Source: Candidatus Latescibacterota bacterium
GTDB taxonomy: Bacteria; Latescibacterota; UBA2968
Assembly: GCA_022824945.1 (NCBI GenBank)
Contig: JAJDYX010000036.1
Span: forward strand, 31,548-95,547
Direction: 5' to 3'
DNA length: 64,000 nucleotides
Shown: positions 1-9,726 of the stretch, piece after piece
Numbering within the stretch: the first letter of the stretch is position 1
Layout of the letters: the number at the start of each line of letters is the position of its first letter
Made by a program: the position numbers and the translations under genes
The notes under the pieces: generated by a model
Databases searched by the model: none
The model's input: the letters and a program-made list of their open reading frames with translations, nothing else
Told to the model about the DNA's origin: nothing

Positions 1-2
1 GG

Positions 3-38
3 GTGGTCGAGATGGAAGACGGTCGTCTTGTTGCTTGA
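3..38 (+). CDS. C-terminal tail of an upstream gene (partial)
   Basis: An open frame enters from the left edge and ends at TGA 36-38, encoding the tail VVEMEDGRLVA. That ending is common at the C terminus of LolD/MacB-type ABC ATPases (a pattern like 'V..M.DGR'), but eleven residues are too few to name a family. The clpC promoter follows within 40 bases, so this gene probably belongs to a separate upstream transcript. Confidence 0.3.
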   Translation: MVEMEDGRLVA

Positions 39-71
39 ATAACAAAGCGTGTGGGGCGAAAATAAACAGTG

Positions 72-100
72 TTGAGTTTTCCTTTATAAACTATTATACT
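72..100 (+). promoter_or_regulatory. Sigma-70-type promoter of clpC
   Basis: TTGAGT at 72-77 and TATACT at 95-100 are separated by exactly 17 bases, close to the housekeeping consensus. The ATG of clpC lies about 50 bases downstream. No CtsR-like or CIRCE-like repeat was recognised around it. Confidence 0.6.
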
Positions 101-153
101 GGGAATCAATATTACGCTTCGCCAGATTTCTCGTTAGGCGAGAGGAGTATTCG

Positions 154-2745
154 ATGAATAGTATGTTTTCAGACCAGGTAAAGCAAGTCATGCAACTCGC
201 TCGCGAAGAGGCAGCGCGCCTGGGACACAATTACATCGGTACCGAGCATTTGCTGCTGGGCATCATACGCGGGGGCAAAAGTACGGCCGTTCAGGTGTTG
301 ACAAATCTGAATTTAAATCTCGAAAGTATCAAGCAATCCATCGACGATTTTGTCGCTTCTTCTGGCAGTTCAATGACGATGGGAGAAGTGCCTTTTACGC
401 CCCGTGCAAAGCAAATTCTCGAAATTGCTGCCAATGAAGCCAAAGAAATGAAAAGCCGAGTCGTGAGAACCAGCCATCTGCTGTTGGCACTATTGAAAGA
501 TAAAGACGGGGTTGCCGCACAGATTTTGGTCACATTCGGCGTAGACCACAGAACAGCCAAGGAGGAGGTGATTGCCGTTTTGCAGGGAAAATCTTCGTCG
601 GGTAGGCGCGAAAAAAGAAAAAGCAAAACGCCTTTCCTCGATCATTTCGGACGCGATTTAACCGATCTGGCGCGGCAGGGCAAATTGGATCCGACTATCG
701 GTCGCGATCGCGAAATCGAACGGGTGTCACAGGTGCTGGCCAGACGCAAAAAGAACAACCCGGTGTTGGTAGGTGAACCCGGTGTGGGTAAAACTCAAAT
801 CATTGAGGGATTGGCACAGCGCATTGTGGGACGGCGAGTCCCACAAATTTTACTGGACAAGCGCGTGGTCACGCTCGATATGGGTGGCATTGTCGCCGGC
901 ACAAAATATCGAGGGCAGTTTGAACAGCGTCTGAAAGCCGTGATGGACGAGCTTCAACAAAGCCAGAATGTAATCATTTTTATCGATGAGTTGCACACCA
1001 TTGTCGGTGCCGGTAGTGCCGAGGGTACGCTGGATGCTTCCAATATGTTTAAGCCCTCTCTCTCCCGAGGCGAATTGCAGTGCATTGGTGCAACAACCTT
1101 AGACGAATATCGAAAATATATTGAAAAGGATGGCGCACTCGAGCGGCGTTTCCAGACGATTGTGGTCGATGCCCCTTCAGTGGATGAAACCATTGAAATC
1201 CTCAAGGGACTAAAAGACAGTTATGAAACACATCACAAAGTGTCTTTTTTACCCGAAGCTATCGAAGCAGCGGCGCAGATGGCCGACCGCTATATCAGCG
1301 ACCGGCACTTGCCCGACAAGGCCATTGATGTGATCGATGAAACGGGAGCGCGGGTGCGATTGTCCCGTCTCAACCCCCCCGAAGAGATCAAAGAAATCGA
1401 GATGGCTATTGGCGAGATTACGAAAAACAAAGATAAAGCTGCCGAAAATCAGCAATTTGAAGAGGCGGCCAGCTTGCGTGACCGCGAGCGAGAACTCAAA
1501 AGTGAACTCGAAAATATGCGCCAGGCGTGGGAAGTACAGGTGACAGATGATGTGGTAGATGTGACAGAAGAACACATTGCCGAAGTGATTTCGAACATGA
1601 CGGGCATTCCCGTGTTTCGGCTGGCACAGGCCGAGTCCGAAAGACTGATCAACATGGCGTCCGAGTTACAAAAGCGCGTGATCGGTCAAGAAGAAGCTGT
1701 TTCTACGGTGTGTCGCTCCATTCGGCGCACGCGCGCAGGTCTCAAAGATCCCAATCGCCCAATCGGCACGTTCTTGTTTTTAGGCCCCACGGGTATTGGC
1801 AAAACGTATTTGGCGCAAGCGCTGGCGCAGTATCTGTTTGATGATGAAGATGCTCTCGTAACCGTAGATATGTCGGAATATATGGAGAAATTTGCGGTAT
1901 CCCGGCTCGTGGGTGCACCGCCTGGTTATGTGGGATACGATGAGGGCGGACAGCTAACGGAGAAAGTGCGCCGGCGTCCATATTCGGTGGTTTTGCTCGA
2001 TGAAATTGAAAAAGCCCATCCCGATGTGTTCAATATCCTCTTACAAGTATTGGATGAAGGGCGGTTGACAGATAGCTTTGGGCGCAAGGTAAATTTCAAA
2101 AATACCATTTTGATTATGACATCCAACCTGGGAACCAAAGATCTACAAAATGCAGGTGGCTTGGGATTTGGCCGATCAGACAAAAAATCAATTCGCGAAA
2201 AAATGGAAGAGCGCATCAACGAAGAGGTTAAAAAGACATTTAATCCCGAGTTTATCAACCGCCTGGATGAAACGGTGATTTTCAATCCACTGGATCGAAA
2301 GGAAATTATTCAGATCGTCGATATCGAGCTTGAAAAAATTCTCGCGCGCGTTGCAGAACGCGATATTGAGGTACGCCTCACACAAGGAGCCAAGAGTTTG
2401 ATCGCCGAGAAGGGCTATGATCCGACTTATGGCGCGCGGCATCTGCGGCGCACCATTCAAAAGATGATTGAAGATCCCCTGGCCGAAGAGATCATTATGG
2501 GCCATTTTGCGGACGGCTGCAAAGTTCGGGTGAGCAAAAAAGGCGATGCACTCAACTTTGAGGGAATTTCTATCGCGAAAGAAGAATCGGAAGACACGGC
2601 CGAAGTGCAGATAAGTGAAAAAAGCAATACGCTCAACTTCGCCGATGAGAGCAAGGCAAGTGATCTCAGTAAGAAAGTAGGAGACCAGGACAAATCGGGA
2701 GATCCTGTCGGAGAAGAGGAAGTGGTAAACAAGGACAAAGCCTGA
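154..2745 (+). CDS. clpC: ATP-dependent Clp protease ATPase subunit ClpC
   Basis: Hexameric AAA+ unfoldase that feeds proteins to ClpP in the cytosol. The 863 residues show the ClpC order: N-terminal double Clp_N repeat (about 5-140), AAA-1 with Walker A GEPGVGKT near 207 and Walker B VIIFIDE near 273, a UVR-type coiled segment around 432-450 (typical of ClpC rather than ClpB, whose long middle domain is absent), AAA-2 with GPTGIGKT near 544 and LLDEIEKAH near 613, then the ClpB-type D2 small domain. The start is supported by GAGGAG eight bases upstream; an in-frame ATG three codons later is possible. The last 70 residues form an acidic tail with two similar segments (DALNFE and NTLNFA), longer than in most ClpCs. 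A promoter precedes it and a hairpin follows, so it is probably monocistronic. Confidence 0.96.
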   Translation: MNSMFSDQVKQVMQLAREEAARLGHNYIGTEHLLLGIIRGGKSTAVQVLTNLNLNLESIKQSIDDFVASSGSSMTMGEVPFTPRAKQILEIAANEAKEMKSRVVRTSHLLLALLKDKDGVAAQILVTFGVDHRTAKEEVIAVLQGKSSSGRREKRKSKTPFLDHFGRDLTDLARQGKLDPTIGRDREIERVSQVLARRKKNNPVLVGEPGVGKTQIIEGLAQRIVGRRVPQILLDKRVVTLDMGGIVAGTKYRGQFEQRLKAVMDELQQSQNVIIFIDELHTIVGAGSAEGTLDASNMFKPSLSRGELQCIGATTLDEYRKYIEKDGALERRFQTIVVDAPSVDETIEILKGLKDSYETHHKVSFLPEAIEAAAQMADRYISDRHLPDKAIDVIDETGARVRLSRLNPPEEIKEIEMAIGEITKNKDKAAENQQFEEAASLRDRERELKSELENMRQAWEVQVTDDVVDVTEEHIAEVISNMTGIPVFRLAQAESERLINMASELQKRVIGQEEAVSTVCRSIRRTRAGLKDPNRPIGTFLFLGPTGIGKTYLAQALAQYLFDDEDALVTVDMSEYMEKFAVSRLVGAPPGYVGYDEGGQLTEKVRRRPYSVVLLDEIEKAHPDVFNILLQVLDEGRLTDSFGRKVNFKNTILIMTSNLGTKDLQNAGGLGFGRSDKKSIREKMEERINEEVKKTFNPEFINRLDETVIFNPLDRKEIIQIVDIELEKILARVAERDIEVRLTQGAKSLIAEKGYDPTYGARHLRRTIQKMIEDPLAEEIIMGHFADGCKVRVSKKGDALNFEGISIAKEESEDTAEVQISEKSNTLNFADESKASDLSKKVGDQDKSGDPVGEEEVVNKDKA

Positions 2746-2773
2746 TCGTGAAGGTGCGGTCAATACCCAAACG

Positions 2774-2803
2774 GCCCGGACGACAGTCCGGGCTGTTTGT
2801 CGT
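2774..2803 (+). terminator. Terminator after clpC
   Basis: GCCCGGAC (2774-2781) pairs perfectly with GTCCGGGC (2786-2793) around a GACA loop and is followed by a modest T-rich stretch. It lies 29 bases after the clpC stop. The weak T-run lowers confidence slightly. Confidence 0.6.
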
Positions 2804-2975
2804 ACGGTCGGAACATTTTTCTATGTTGGGCGTTTGAGGCTTACAAAATAAAGCGCGAATAGACGCACCCCTCCCACCACCCATAGCATGTGCTGACATG
2901 ATGTAAGTCAGTATCATTACGAGCTTCTATTCGTTGATTCGTTTAATGTGGTTTTTCAGATAGGTATTTCGCAAC

Positions 2976-5270
2976 GTGAAAAGATTTTGTACATATAGTT
3001 TTTTGATCCTCATTGTACTATTGGGCGGACGTACGGGCGCACAAGAAGGCCCGGTGATTCAGGAGATCCGCATTCGAGGCAATGATTGGGTCGAGATTTC
3101 TTTTATCGAATCTCAAAGTGGCTTATTCAAAGGGCAGAATCTGGTAGAAGGCGAAGTTGCGCGGGTGATTCGCAATCTTTATAAAAGCGGTCTGTTTTCC
3201 GACATTCAAATCTCTATAGATAAAGTGCCAGGAGGTGTGGCTGTTATTATTGAATTGAAAGCCGTGCCGCGTTTGGGTGAGGTGGTTTTTAAGGGCAATC
3301 GCGCAATAAAGGATAAGACACTAAAGCGCGAGTCGAAACTGACCGAAGGCCAGTTAATAAAGCACCGAGAAAAAAAGAGAGCGGTCAACAAGTTGGTCGC
3401 GCTCTATCGAAAAAAAGGCTATTTGCTCGCCTCAGTGGATGTGAAAGAAGAGGAGGTCGATAAAGATGGACAATTGCCACTGACCTTTGAAATTCACGAG
3501 GGCGAAAAGGTCAATTTGAAAAAGATCCGTTTTCACGGCAATACAGCACTGACCGGGAAGCAACTGCGCAAACAAATGAAAGAGACCAAACAAGACGGCT
3601 GGTGGTTTGGAGGAGGCAAATACAGCGAGGAAACTTATCCCGACGATAAAGAATTGGTCCTGGCCTTTTACCGGCAAAAAGGATATCGAGAAGCGGTAAT
3701 TGTATCCGACAGCTTGTCCTATGGCCCTGTGAAAAAAAATATGTATCTCGATATCACGATCGAAGAAGGGCCGCTTTATCGTTTTGGCGCAGTGAGTTGG
3801 TCGGGCAATGAGAAAATCACAGATGCCGGTTTTTCTCACTTTATTGTGGTCGATTCGGGCGCAGTTTACAACGAAGAGCGCGTCTTAAAATCGCGAGAGC
3901 AATTGCAAAATGCCTATATGGACATTGGGCATATAGGCGCACAGGTTTTTCCACAACAAAAACCCATTGAAGGTCACGTAGTCGATGTGCATTTTGACGT
4001 AGTCGAAAAAGATCCGTGGACAATTCGCAAAATTTTGATTACGGGCAATACCAAAACCAAAGACCGCGTGATACGACGCGAATTGCGCGTGCGGCCGGGT
4101 GATACGTTTAGCCGCGCACTTTTGGAACGCAGCGTGCGCGAAGTCATGCAACTCAACTTTTTCACCAATGTGTTGCCCGAGCCTATTGCCGTAGAAGAAA
4201 CATCGGAGATTGATCTCGAGTTTACCATAGAAGAAAAGTCAACGGGTACGGCGTCTATCGGGGCGGGGTATAGCGAACGCGACAAGCTCATTGGCACCAT
4301 TGGGTTGCAAATTCCCAATTTTAGAGGCAATGGACAACAACTCGATTTCCAGTGGGAGTTTGGATCGCGCCGCGAAACCTTTAGCATTGGGTTTACCGAA
4401 CCGTGGTTCCGCAACACCCCCACGAGTATATCGGCATCGCTTTTCCGAAGCACCATACGACTGGCAACTTATGGTGTGGCAGATTTCGATCAGCGCACAG
4501 AAGGCGGTGCATTTCGCCTCGGACGCAGACTGCGCTGGCCCGATTATTCGCGCATTTCTGGAGGATATCGCATCGAGAAGGTTGCTTTTATCAATTTTTC
4601 CGACAGCACAGATGTAAGCAATCCCTTTTACCAGGACAATATAACCAGCAGCATCAGCGCGAACCTGACCCGCGACAGCCGCGATTTGCCGATTTTTCCC
4701 ACATCTGGAGGCGTAATTTCCTATTCGCCCGCATTGGCTGGCGGATTTTTGGGCGGTAATAGGGATTTTCATAAACACGATATTGTCACGAGTTTTTACT
4801 TTCCCATATTCTGGCGATTGGCCTTAAATGTGCGGTCACAATTGGGCTTTGTCGCCAGTTATGGTACCGAGCGTGTCCCGTATCAGGAATTGTATCTGCC
4901 GGGTGGCGTTGACATTTTTGAAGGCACCATGTTGCGCGGTTATCCCGACCGCTCAATTGGTCCTCGTAATATTGGAGGGGAGCCAACTGGGGGTGTTGCG
5001 CAGTTGTTGTTTAACGCGGAGATCAGCATTCCCATTGTGCCCAATCAGTTTTACGGTCTCATTTTTGCCGATGCGGGTAATGCCTGGGACAATCTGGATC
5101 GGATCAGCCTGACGGATATGCGTCGGTCAGCCGGTTTTGGCATTCGGATTGTAGCACCTGTAGTGGGTATTATGGGATTTGATTTTGCATGGGGATTTGA
5201 CCGTCGGCGTGTCGATGGTCAGTCCGTACAGATGATGACGCATTTCCAATTCGGTCCGCAATTTTATTAG
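2976..5270 (+). CDS. bamA: Outer membrane protein assembly factor BamA (Omp85)
   Basis: Central subunit that inserts beta-barrel proteins into the outer membrane. A signal peptide (MKRFCTYSFLILIVLLGG, cleavage near AQEG) is followed by about five POTRA repeats (roughly residues 27-425; recurrent 'I.I.GN' starts such as IRGND, FKGNR, FHGNT, WSGNE, ITGNT) and a C-terminal 16-strand barrel domain (about 430-764). The barrel carries the family hallmark LRGYPDRSIGP near residue 653, equivalent to the VRGF/Y motif of loop 6. The protein ends in FQFGPQFY, an aromatic terminus like the usual outer-membrane beta-signal. The start is GTG with a poor ribosome site. The ompH and fabZ genes follow in the usual order, although lpxD is not between them. 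Confidence 0.95.
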   Translation: MKRFCTYSFLILIVLLGGRTGAQEGPVIQEIRIRGNDWVEISFIESQSGLFKGQNLVEGEVARVIRNLYKSGLFSDIQISIDKVPGGVAVIIELKAVPRLGEVVFKGNRAIKDKTLKRESKLTEGQLIKHREKKRAVNKLVALYRKKGYLLASVDVKEEEVDKDGQLPLTFEIHEGEKVNLKKIRFHGNTALTGKQLRKQMKETKQDGWWFGGGKYSEETYPDDKELVLAFYRQKGYREAVIVSDSLSYGPVKKNMYLDITIEEGPLYRFGAVSWSGNEKITDAGFSHFIVVDSGAVYNEERVLKSREQLQNAYMDIGHIGAQVFPQQKPIEGHVVDVHFDVVEKDPWTIRKILITGNTKTKDRVIRRELRVRPGDTFSRALLERSVREVMQLNFFTNVLPEPIAVEETSEIDLEFTIEEKSTGTASIGAGYSERDKLIGTIGLQIPNFRGNGQQLDFQWEFGSRRETFSIGFTEPWFRNTPTSISASLFRSTIRLATYGVADFDQRTEGGAFRLGRRLRWPDYSRISGGYRIEKVAFINFSDSTDVSNPFYQDNITSSISANLTRDSRDLPIFPTSGGVISYSPALAGGFLGGNRDFHKHDIVTSFYFPIFWRLALNVRSQLGFVASYGTERVPYQELYLPGGVDIFEGTMLRGYPDRSIGPRNIGGEPTGGVAQLLFNAEISIPIVPNQFYGLIFADAGNAWDNLDRISLTDMRRSAGFGIRIVAPVVGIMGFDFAWGFDRRRVDGQSVQMMTHFQFGPQFY

Positions 5271-5340
5271 CGGTCAGACTCCTCCTGTACCCATGGATGG
5301 CAAGGGAGGGCCAAAAGCTTTATTCACGGAGGGAATTTTG

Positions 5341-5889
5341 ATGACACGCTGTCGCTTACTTTATATCGCGCTATCTCTGGCACTAACTGGTATAGCCAGT
5401 ACTGCTGGCGCGGAGCTAAAGCTGGGGTATATTGATTCGCAGAAAATTTTGGATCAGTACAAACCCTATCAAGATGCTTTGAGAGAATATAGCCGTTACG
5501 AAGATGAACTCCAGCGCGAGATGAGCACCATGCAAAACGATCTCGCCAAAATGCAAGATACCTACGAACGCCAATCTCTGCTTTTGAGTGACAAACGCAA
5601 ACAAGAAGAGCAGCAGGCCATTTTGAAAAAACAGCAGGAACTGCAGCGGTTTGTGCAAGACACCACCTCTCCGCAAGGCAGTCTCGCGCGCAAAACCGCG
5701 GAATTGTCCGAACCCATTATTCAAACGGTGAATGCGATTATCAAACAAGTGGCAGAGGACGAAGGCTTTGACTTTGTGCTCAATTCGACGGCTCTGGCCT
5801 ATGCGAAAGAGGCACACGATTTGACCGACAAGGTCCTCGAAGCACTTGCCAAAGATCTCGAGGCCAAAGCGAAAACTGAGGGACCGTAG
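5341..5889 (+). CDS. OmpH/Skp-family periplasmic chaperone
   Basis: Holdase chaperone that carries unfolded outer-membrane proteins to BamA. I chose the ATG at 5341 because GGAGGG lies about eight bases before it and a clean signal peptide follows (MTRCRLLYIALSLALTG..., cleavage near AGA-EL), giving 182 residues, the usual size. The mature start LKLGYIDSQKIL is the typical OmpH beginning; the middle (about 55-110) is a long charged and Gln-rich coiled coil, as in the Skp tentacles. It lies 70 bases after bamA and probably shares its transcript. An in-frame upstream ATG at 5293 would destroy the signal peptide. Confidence 0.9.
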   Translation: MTRCRLLYIALSLALTGIASTAGAELKLGYIDSQKILDQYKPYQDALREYSRYEDELQREMSTMQNDLAKMQDTYERQSLLLSDKRKQEEQQAILKKQQELQRFVQDTTSPQGSLARKTAELSEPIIQTVNAIIKQVAEDEGFDFVLNSTALAYAKEAHDLTDKVLEALAKDLEAKAKTEGP

Positions 5890-5920
5890 TACATTAATCT
5901 ATATATGTTGTTTTCTATTG

Positions 5921-5960
5921 AAAGTCTCTGATTTCCCCGCGGGGTGACCGGAGACTTTTT
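5921..5960 (+). terminator. Terminator/attenuator between ompH and fabZ
   Basis: AAAGTCTC (5921-5928) pairs with GAGACTTT (5951-5958), with an inner CCCCGCGGGG hairpin and a T-run. It ends only about 20 bases before the fabZ start, so it either ends the bamA-ompH transcript with fabZ read from elsewhere, or works as a partial attenuator. Confidence 0.65.
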
Positions 5961-5982
5961 AATGTGAACATTGGAGGATGCC

Positions 5983-6420
5983 GTGACTCTGGATATTAGA
6001 GATATTGAAAAAATTCTTCCGCATCGTTATCCTTTTCTTCTCGTTGACCGCGTAACCGAGTTGGTGCCTGGCGAGCGGCTGGTCGCGTACAAAAATGTGT
6101 CAGCTAATGAGCCATTTTTTCAGGGACATTTCCCCGGTAATCCCGTGATGCCGGGCGTACTCATTATCGAAGCGCTGGCTCAGGCCGCTGCAATTTTGAT
6201 GAGTGATGGACAGGAAAGCGATTTGATCCCATTGTTTATGGGCATTGACAAAGCGCGTTTCCGCAGACAAGTTGTGCCCGGCGATCAACTTCAACTAAAA
6301 GTCGAAGTAGGCCAAAAACGCCGCAATGTGTGCAAAGGGGTTGGCGAAGCCACAGTGGATGGCGAAGTCGCCGCACAGGCAGAATTGATGGCGATGTTTG
6401 CTAAGCGCGAGGATTTGTAG
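5983..6420 (+). CDS. fabZ: 3-hydroxyacyl-[acyl-carrier-protein] dehydratase FabZ
   Basis: Dehydrates beta-hydroxyacyl-ACP in fatty acid and lipid A precursor synthesis. The 145-residue hot-dog protein has the opening [14 protein letters not shown] and the active-site stretch [20 protein letters not shown], containing the catalytic His and Glu. GTG at 5983 is preferred: GGAGG sits five bases before it, whereas the TTG at 5971 overlaps that ribosome site. It is placed next to bamA and ompH as in many Gram-negatives, but no lpxD, lpxA or lpxB is adjacent. Confidence 0.95.
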   Translation: MTLDIRDIEKILPHRYPFLLVDRVTELVPGERLVAYKNVSANEPFFQGHFPGNPVMPGVLIIEALAQAAAILMSDGQESDLIPLFMGIDKARFRRQVVPGDQLQLKVEVGQKRRNVCKGVGEATVDGEVAAQAELMAMFAKREDL

Positions 6421-6440
6421 CACCTATCCTCGTTCTAAAA

Positions 6441-6480
6441 AAACTCGGCACCAATCTAAAAGCCGAGTTTTTTATTTTAT
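6441..6480 (+). terminator. Bidirectional-looking terminator after fabZ
   Basis: AAACTCGGC (6441-6449) and GCCGAGTTT (6462-6470) pair perfectly over a 12-base loop and are followed by TTTATTTTAT. The A-run before the stem means it could also serve the convergent ABC-F gene that ends at 6513. Confidence 0.85.
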
Positions 6481-6512
6481 AAAGGTTTTCAGCGGAAAAT
6501 ATTCCACGCCTC

Positions 6513-8387
6513 TCATTTTTCTCTTTCCAAAATTTCCCATTCCTCAAATAAGTGATCCATTCTATTTTGAACCTCTTCCTTTTCTTGCGCCAGTTCTTTC
6601 AGGCGATGCCAATCGGTGGCAAGGTCTTCTCGCGCCATTTCTTCAGCTATCTGATCAGCCTCGTCTTCGAGTGTTGCTATCACTTCTTCTATTTCGGCTA
6701 AGCGGCGTTCCCGTCTTTGCTGCTGCCGCATTGCGCGCTTGCGATCTTTATAGTCGGTTTGCGTTTTAGGTGCATTCTGTACGGTCGGTATTTCTACACT
6801 CTGCATCTGACGCTGGTAAGTATCGTAATTACCGTCTATGAGTTGCCACTTTCCGTTGTCAAGCACGATCAGACGATTGACCAGACGGTTGAGAAAATAT
6901 CGGTCGTGTGAAACCGCGATTATAGTTCCCTCAAAAGTCTCAAGCGCGTTTTCCAACACATGGCGGGAGGCGATATCCAGATGGTTGGTGGGTTCGTCAA
7001 GCACCAGGAGGTTGAGGGGTGAACGCATGAGTTTGGCCAGGGCAACGCGGCTTTGTTCTCCCCCACTGAGCGAACCCGTCTCGCGTTCCACATCGTCCCC
7101 AGAAAAGAGAAAAGCACCCAGAAAGTTTCTAATCTCAACTTCTGGAACATTGGGCGTAAGTGACCATATCTCTTCGAGAACGCTCAAATTGGGATTCAGG
7201 TCCTGACGGGTTTGCGCGTAATAGCCAATATCGAGACCTTTGCCCGGAATAACGCGTCCCGAGTCCGGTGCGAGTTGTTCCATAAAAATTTTCAAAAGTA
7301 CGGATTTGCCCGAACCATTGGGACCTATAATGCCAAGGCGCTCGCCCCACCACAACGTAAAGTTGAGATCGGCAAACAGAGGGCGGTCAGGATAGGCTTT
7401 GGTAAGATTTTCAACCTGTAAAACGCGATCTCCTCCCCGTGTGGCAGCGTCAAATTTGAGCGCGATATCGCGTTGTTGCACAACGCGTTCTACGCGATCG
7501 AGTTTTTCAAGTGCCCTGCGTCGGCTCTGCGCCTGCCTGGTCTTTTGTCCGGCGATATTTCGGCGGATATACTCTTCGGTTCGCTCAATATGCGCTTGCT
7601 GCGCACGATAGGCTTTTTGTTGCTGCGCACGACGCTGTTCTTTTTCGTGGATATAAAAGGAATATGTTCCCGAATACTGTTCGACCACGCCTCGTTCCAG
7701 ATCTGCGATTTTGGTCACAGTGCGTTCGAGAAAAGTGCGGTCATGAGAAATAATGACAAAGGCTTTGGCATAATCCGAAAGAAAGTACTCGAGCCACTCT
7801 ATAGCTTGTAGATCAAGGTGGTTGGTGGGTTCGTCCAGAAGCAACAAATCGGGTTCTCTTGCGAGCAATTGGCCAAGAGCCAGGCGATTTTTCTGCCCGC
7901 CACTGAGCACTTGCGTTGACAATTTCAGATCGGTTTCGCAAAAACCAAGACCGAAAAGAATGGCTTTGGCACGGGCTTCTGTCGCATACCCTCCCATGTG
8001 CTCATACTGGTCGCGGAGATGCCCGTAATCATCGAGCACAGCATCGGAATTTTCACCCTCAGCCATGGTTTTTTCCAAATCCTGAAGGCGGTGTTGCAGA
8101 GCCAGAATATCGGCAAAAGCATCGAGTGCCGCGTCCATAACTGTGCATTCTGGATCAAATGTGGGTTCCTGTGTCAGAAATCCAATATTGAGATCGCGCT
8201 GCCTGTGCAGTTGCCCTCGGTCGGGCAGGCTTTCTTCGGTTATGAGCCGAAGCAATGTGGTCTTACCACAGCCGTTGGGACCGACAAGCCCGATGCGATC
8301 ACCTGGATCAATTTGCCAATGAATACCAGTGAGCACATCGTACGCGCCGAAAGATTTCCAGATATCTTTGAGTTGAATAAGTGGCAT
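6513..8387 (-). CDS. ABC-F family ATP-binding protein
   Basis: Soluble tandem-ABC protein of the ABC-F class, which acts on ribosomes (translation factor or antibiotic-resistance type) rather than in transport. The 624 residues contain ABC1 with GPNGCGKTT near 36 and LSGGQKNRLALGQ followed by LLLLDEPTNHLD; a linker rich in Arg, Gln and Glu (the P-site tRNA interaction motif region, about 245-310); ABC2 with GPNGSGKS and LSGGEQSRVALAK followed by LVLDEPTNHLD; and a C-terminal charged coiled coil (about 545-624) as in Uup/YfmR-type members. No membrane segment is present. It cannot be assigned to one subfamily by eye. Confidence 0.92.
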   Translation of the reverse strand: MPLIQLKDIWKSFGAYDVLTGIHWQIDPGDRIGLVGPNGCGKTTLLRLITEESLPDRGQLHRQRDLNIGFLTQEPTFDPECTVMDAALDAFADILALQHRLQDLEKTMAEGENSDAVLDDYGHLRDQYEHMGGYATEARAKAILFGLGFCETDLKLSTQVLSGGQKNRLALGQLLAREPDLLLLDEPTNHLDLQAIEWLEYFLSDYAKAFVIISHDRTFLERTVTKIADLERGVVEQYSGTYSFYIHEKEQRRAQQQKAYRAQQAHIERTEEYIRRNIAGQKTRQAQSRRRALEKLDRVERVVQQRDIALKFDAATRGGDRVLQVENLTKAYPDRPLFADLNFTLWWGERLGIIGPNGSGKSVLLKIFMEQLAPDSGRVIPGKGLDIGYYAQTRQDLNPNLSVLEEIWSLTPNVPEVEIRNFLGAFLFSGDDVERETGSLSGGEQSRVALAKLMRSPLNLLVLDEPTNHLDIASRHVLENALETFEGTIIAVSHDRYFLNRLVNRLIVLDNGKWQLIDGNYDTYQRQMQSVEIPTVQNAPKTQTDYKDRKRAMRQQQRRERRLAEIEEVIATLEDEADQIAEEMAREDLATDWHRLKELAQEKEEVQNRMDHLFEEWEILEREK

Positions 8388-8389
8388 GG

Positions 8390-8475
8390 GAAGGATGAAG
8401 GATGAAGTGTGAGATGAGGCACCAGCCTTTGAGTCGTTGGGCGGGACTTTCTCACTTCTTACTTTTCACTTTATT
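8390..8475. repeat. Low-complexity purine/pyrimidine microrepeats between abc-F and pyrF
   Basis: On the plus strand GGATGAAGGATGAAGTGTGAGATGAG-type words occupy about 8395-8420, and their pyrimidine counterpart (TTCTCACTTCTTACTTTTCACTTT) lies at about 8450-8473 and overlaps the pyrF stop codon. The two tracts face each other in opposite orientation. They may be decayed interspersed repeats, and the last pyrF codons (KVKSKK) are encoded by this material. Confidence 0.4.
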
Positions 8476-9267
8476 AAGCACCTGACGTAAGTCTTCCGCA
8501 GATTGTCGCGCGGCGTCTGCGAAATCGGGACCACTGGAAGCGTAGAGGATACTGCGCGATGAATTGACGAGAATACCGCTGTCTTTATTATCGAGACCAT
8601 TCTGGACAATTGCATTGGTCTGGCCGCCTTGCGTCCCGACACCGGGCAAAAGGATGGGGAGATCAGTGGCAATCGCACGAATAATTTTTAAGTCGTTCGG
8701 ATGTGTTGCACCCACAACGAGACCACAGGGGCCTATTTCCGACCATTTCACAGCTTTTTGCGCGAGCACCTCATACAGCACGCCCTGGTCTGTGTTGAGA
8801 CGCAAAATATCAGCCGACCCGGGATTGGATGTGAGGCATAAAAGGAAAGCACAGCCGTTTTGATAAGCCAAAAAGGGAGCAATAGCATCTGTTCCCATCA
8901 GAGGATTAACGGTCACGGCATCAACGCCGAGTTGGCAATATGCCATGTATGCATAGTGTTCTGCTGTATTGCCAATATCGCCAGCTTTGAAATCGAGTAT
9001 AATTGGCATATCGTTGGGAATAGCATGGATCGCACCTTGAAGTGCCTCCCAACCCGCTATACCCTGCGCGCCAAAAAATGCAAAATTGGGTTTATACGCA
9101 CATGCAATATCCCTCGTGGCGGCTATAATTTCCGTGAGAAAAGCGCGTGTGGGATTGGATTTCCCTTTGAGATGTTCGGGCAGTTTTGCCGGATCGGGAT
9201 CGAGCCCCACGCACACAAAACTGTCGTTGCGTTGTACTGTATCGCTGTATTTTTCTAAAAAAGACAT
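8452..9267 (-). CDS. pyrF: Orotidine 5'-phosphate decarboxylase (type 2)
   Basis: Converts OMP to UMP, the last step of pyrimidine synthesis. The 271-residue TIM barrel begins MSFLEKYSDTVQRNDSFVCVGLDPD and contains the type 2 (long) PyrF signature ILDFKAGDIGNTAEHYA with the catalytic Lys-Asp pattern, then VDAVTVNPLMGTDAI and a phosphate-binding VLLPGVGTQGG-like loop (LLPGVGTQGG). GGAGAG lies eight bases before the ATG. It is downstream of rnpB on the same strand, separated by a hairpin. The extreme C terminus (KVKSKK) runs into a low-complexity tract and may not be ancestral. Confidence 0.95.
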   Translation of the reverse strand: MSFLEKYSDTVQRNDSFVCVGLDPDPAKLPEHLKGKSNPTRAFLTEIIAATRDIACAYKPNFAFFGAQGIAGWEALQGAIHAIPNDMPIILDFKAGDIGNTAEHYAYMAYCQLGVDAVTVNPLMGTDAIAPFLAYQNGCAFLLCLTSNPGSADILRLNTDQGVLYEVLAQKAVKWSEIGPCGLVVGATHPNDLKIIRAIATDLPILLPGVGTQGGQTNAIVQNGLDNKDSGILVNSSRSILYASSGPDFADAARQSAEDLRQVLNKVKSKK

Positions 9268-9289
9268 TCAATCTCTCCATTAAGCAAAT

Positions 9290-9314
9290 GGCGGACCCCT
9301 CGTGGGAATCCGCC
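9290..9314 (-). terminator. GC-rich hairpin between rnpB and pyrF
   Basis: GGCGGA (9290-9295) pairs with TCCGCC (9309-9314). It lies downstream of the RNase P RNA on the minus strand, but the T-tract is poor, so it may be a weak terminator or a processing stem. Confidence 0.4.
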
Positions 9315-9351
9315 GTTACTGAATAACACCGCTTCAGCGCATGCTTTGAAA

Positions 9352-9719
9352 CAAGCGGGCCTGTAAGCCGAGTTCTGTCGTTTGGTAGCCCAAACGGATG
9401 GTCATTTATCTGGGACGCCGGTTACCCGACGCCTCTTGCGGCCTACCCGAGCGTAATAGCGAGACGGGCTATCTCTTCGCTCCTATTCGGCCTTGCTCCA
9501 AATGGGGTTTACCGTGCCGCGCTCGTCGCCGAGTCGCGCGGTGGGCTCTTACCCCACCGTTTCACCCTTGCCCGCAGCGCGAATCATCGCGCCCGCTGGC
9601 GGTCTATTCTCTGTGGCACTTTCCATCGGGTCGCCCCGCCTGGGCGTTACCCAGCATTTTGCCCTGTGGAGCTCGGACTTTCCTCATCCCGAAAGGGACG
9701 CGACCACCCAGCCCACTTG
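9352..9719 (-). ncRNA. rnpB: RNase P RNA, bacterial type A
   Basis: Catalytic RNA that matures tRNA 5' ends. Read on the minus strand it has the universal landmarks: GAGGAAAGTCCGAGCTCC near the 5' end (P4/CR-I region), GGGTAACGCCCAGGCGGGG, a CR-II/III-type segment with GGGTGAAACGG, the region preceding P4' with GAGCAAGGCC and AATAGG, and the closing CAGAACTCGGCTTACAGGCCCGC. The ends CAAGTGGGCTG and CAGGCCCGCTTG can form helix P1, which sets both ends; the length is about 368 nt. It begins a few bases after the RNase H stop, so it is probably co-transcribed and processed. Confidence 0.95.
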
Positions 9720-9726
9720 TAATATT

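Noticed and set aside
5921..5960. Shared AAAGTCTC/GAGACTTT terminator arms with 41,753
   Set aside because: The loops and contexts differ; short identical arms in two terminators are expected by chance.
8390..8475. A second gene between pyrF and the ABC-F gene
   Set aside because: Only low-complexity purine or pyrimidine tracts are present.
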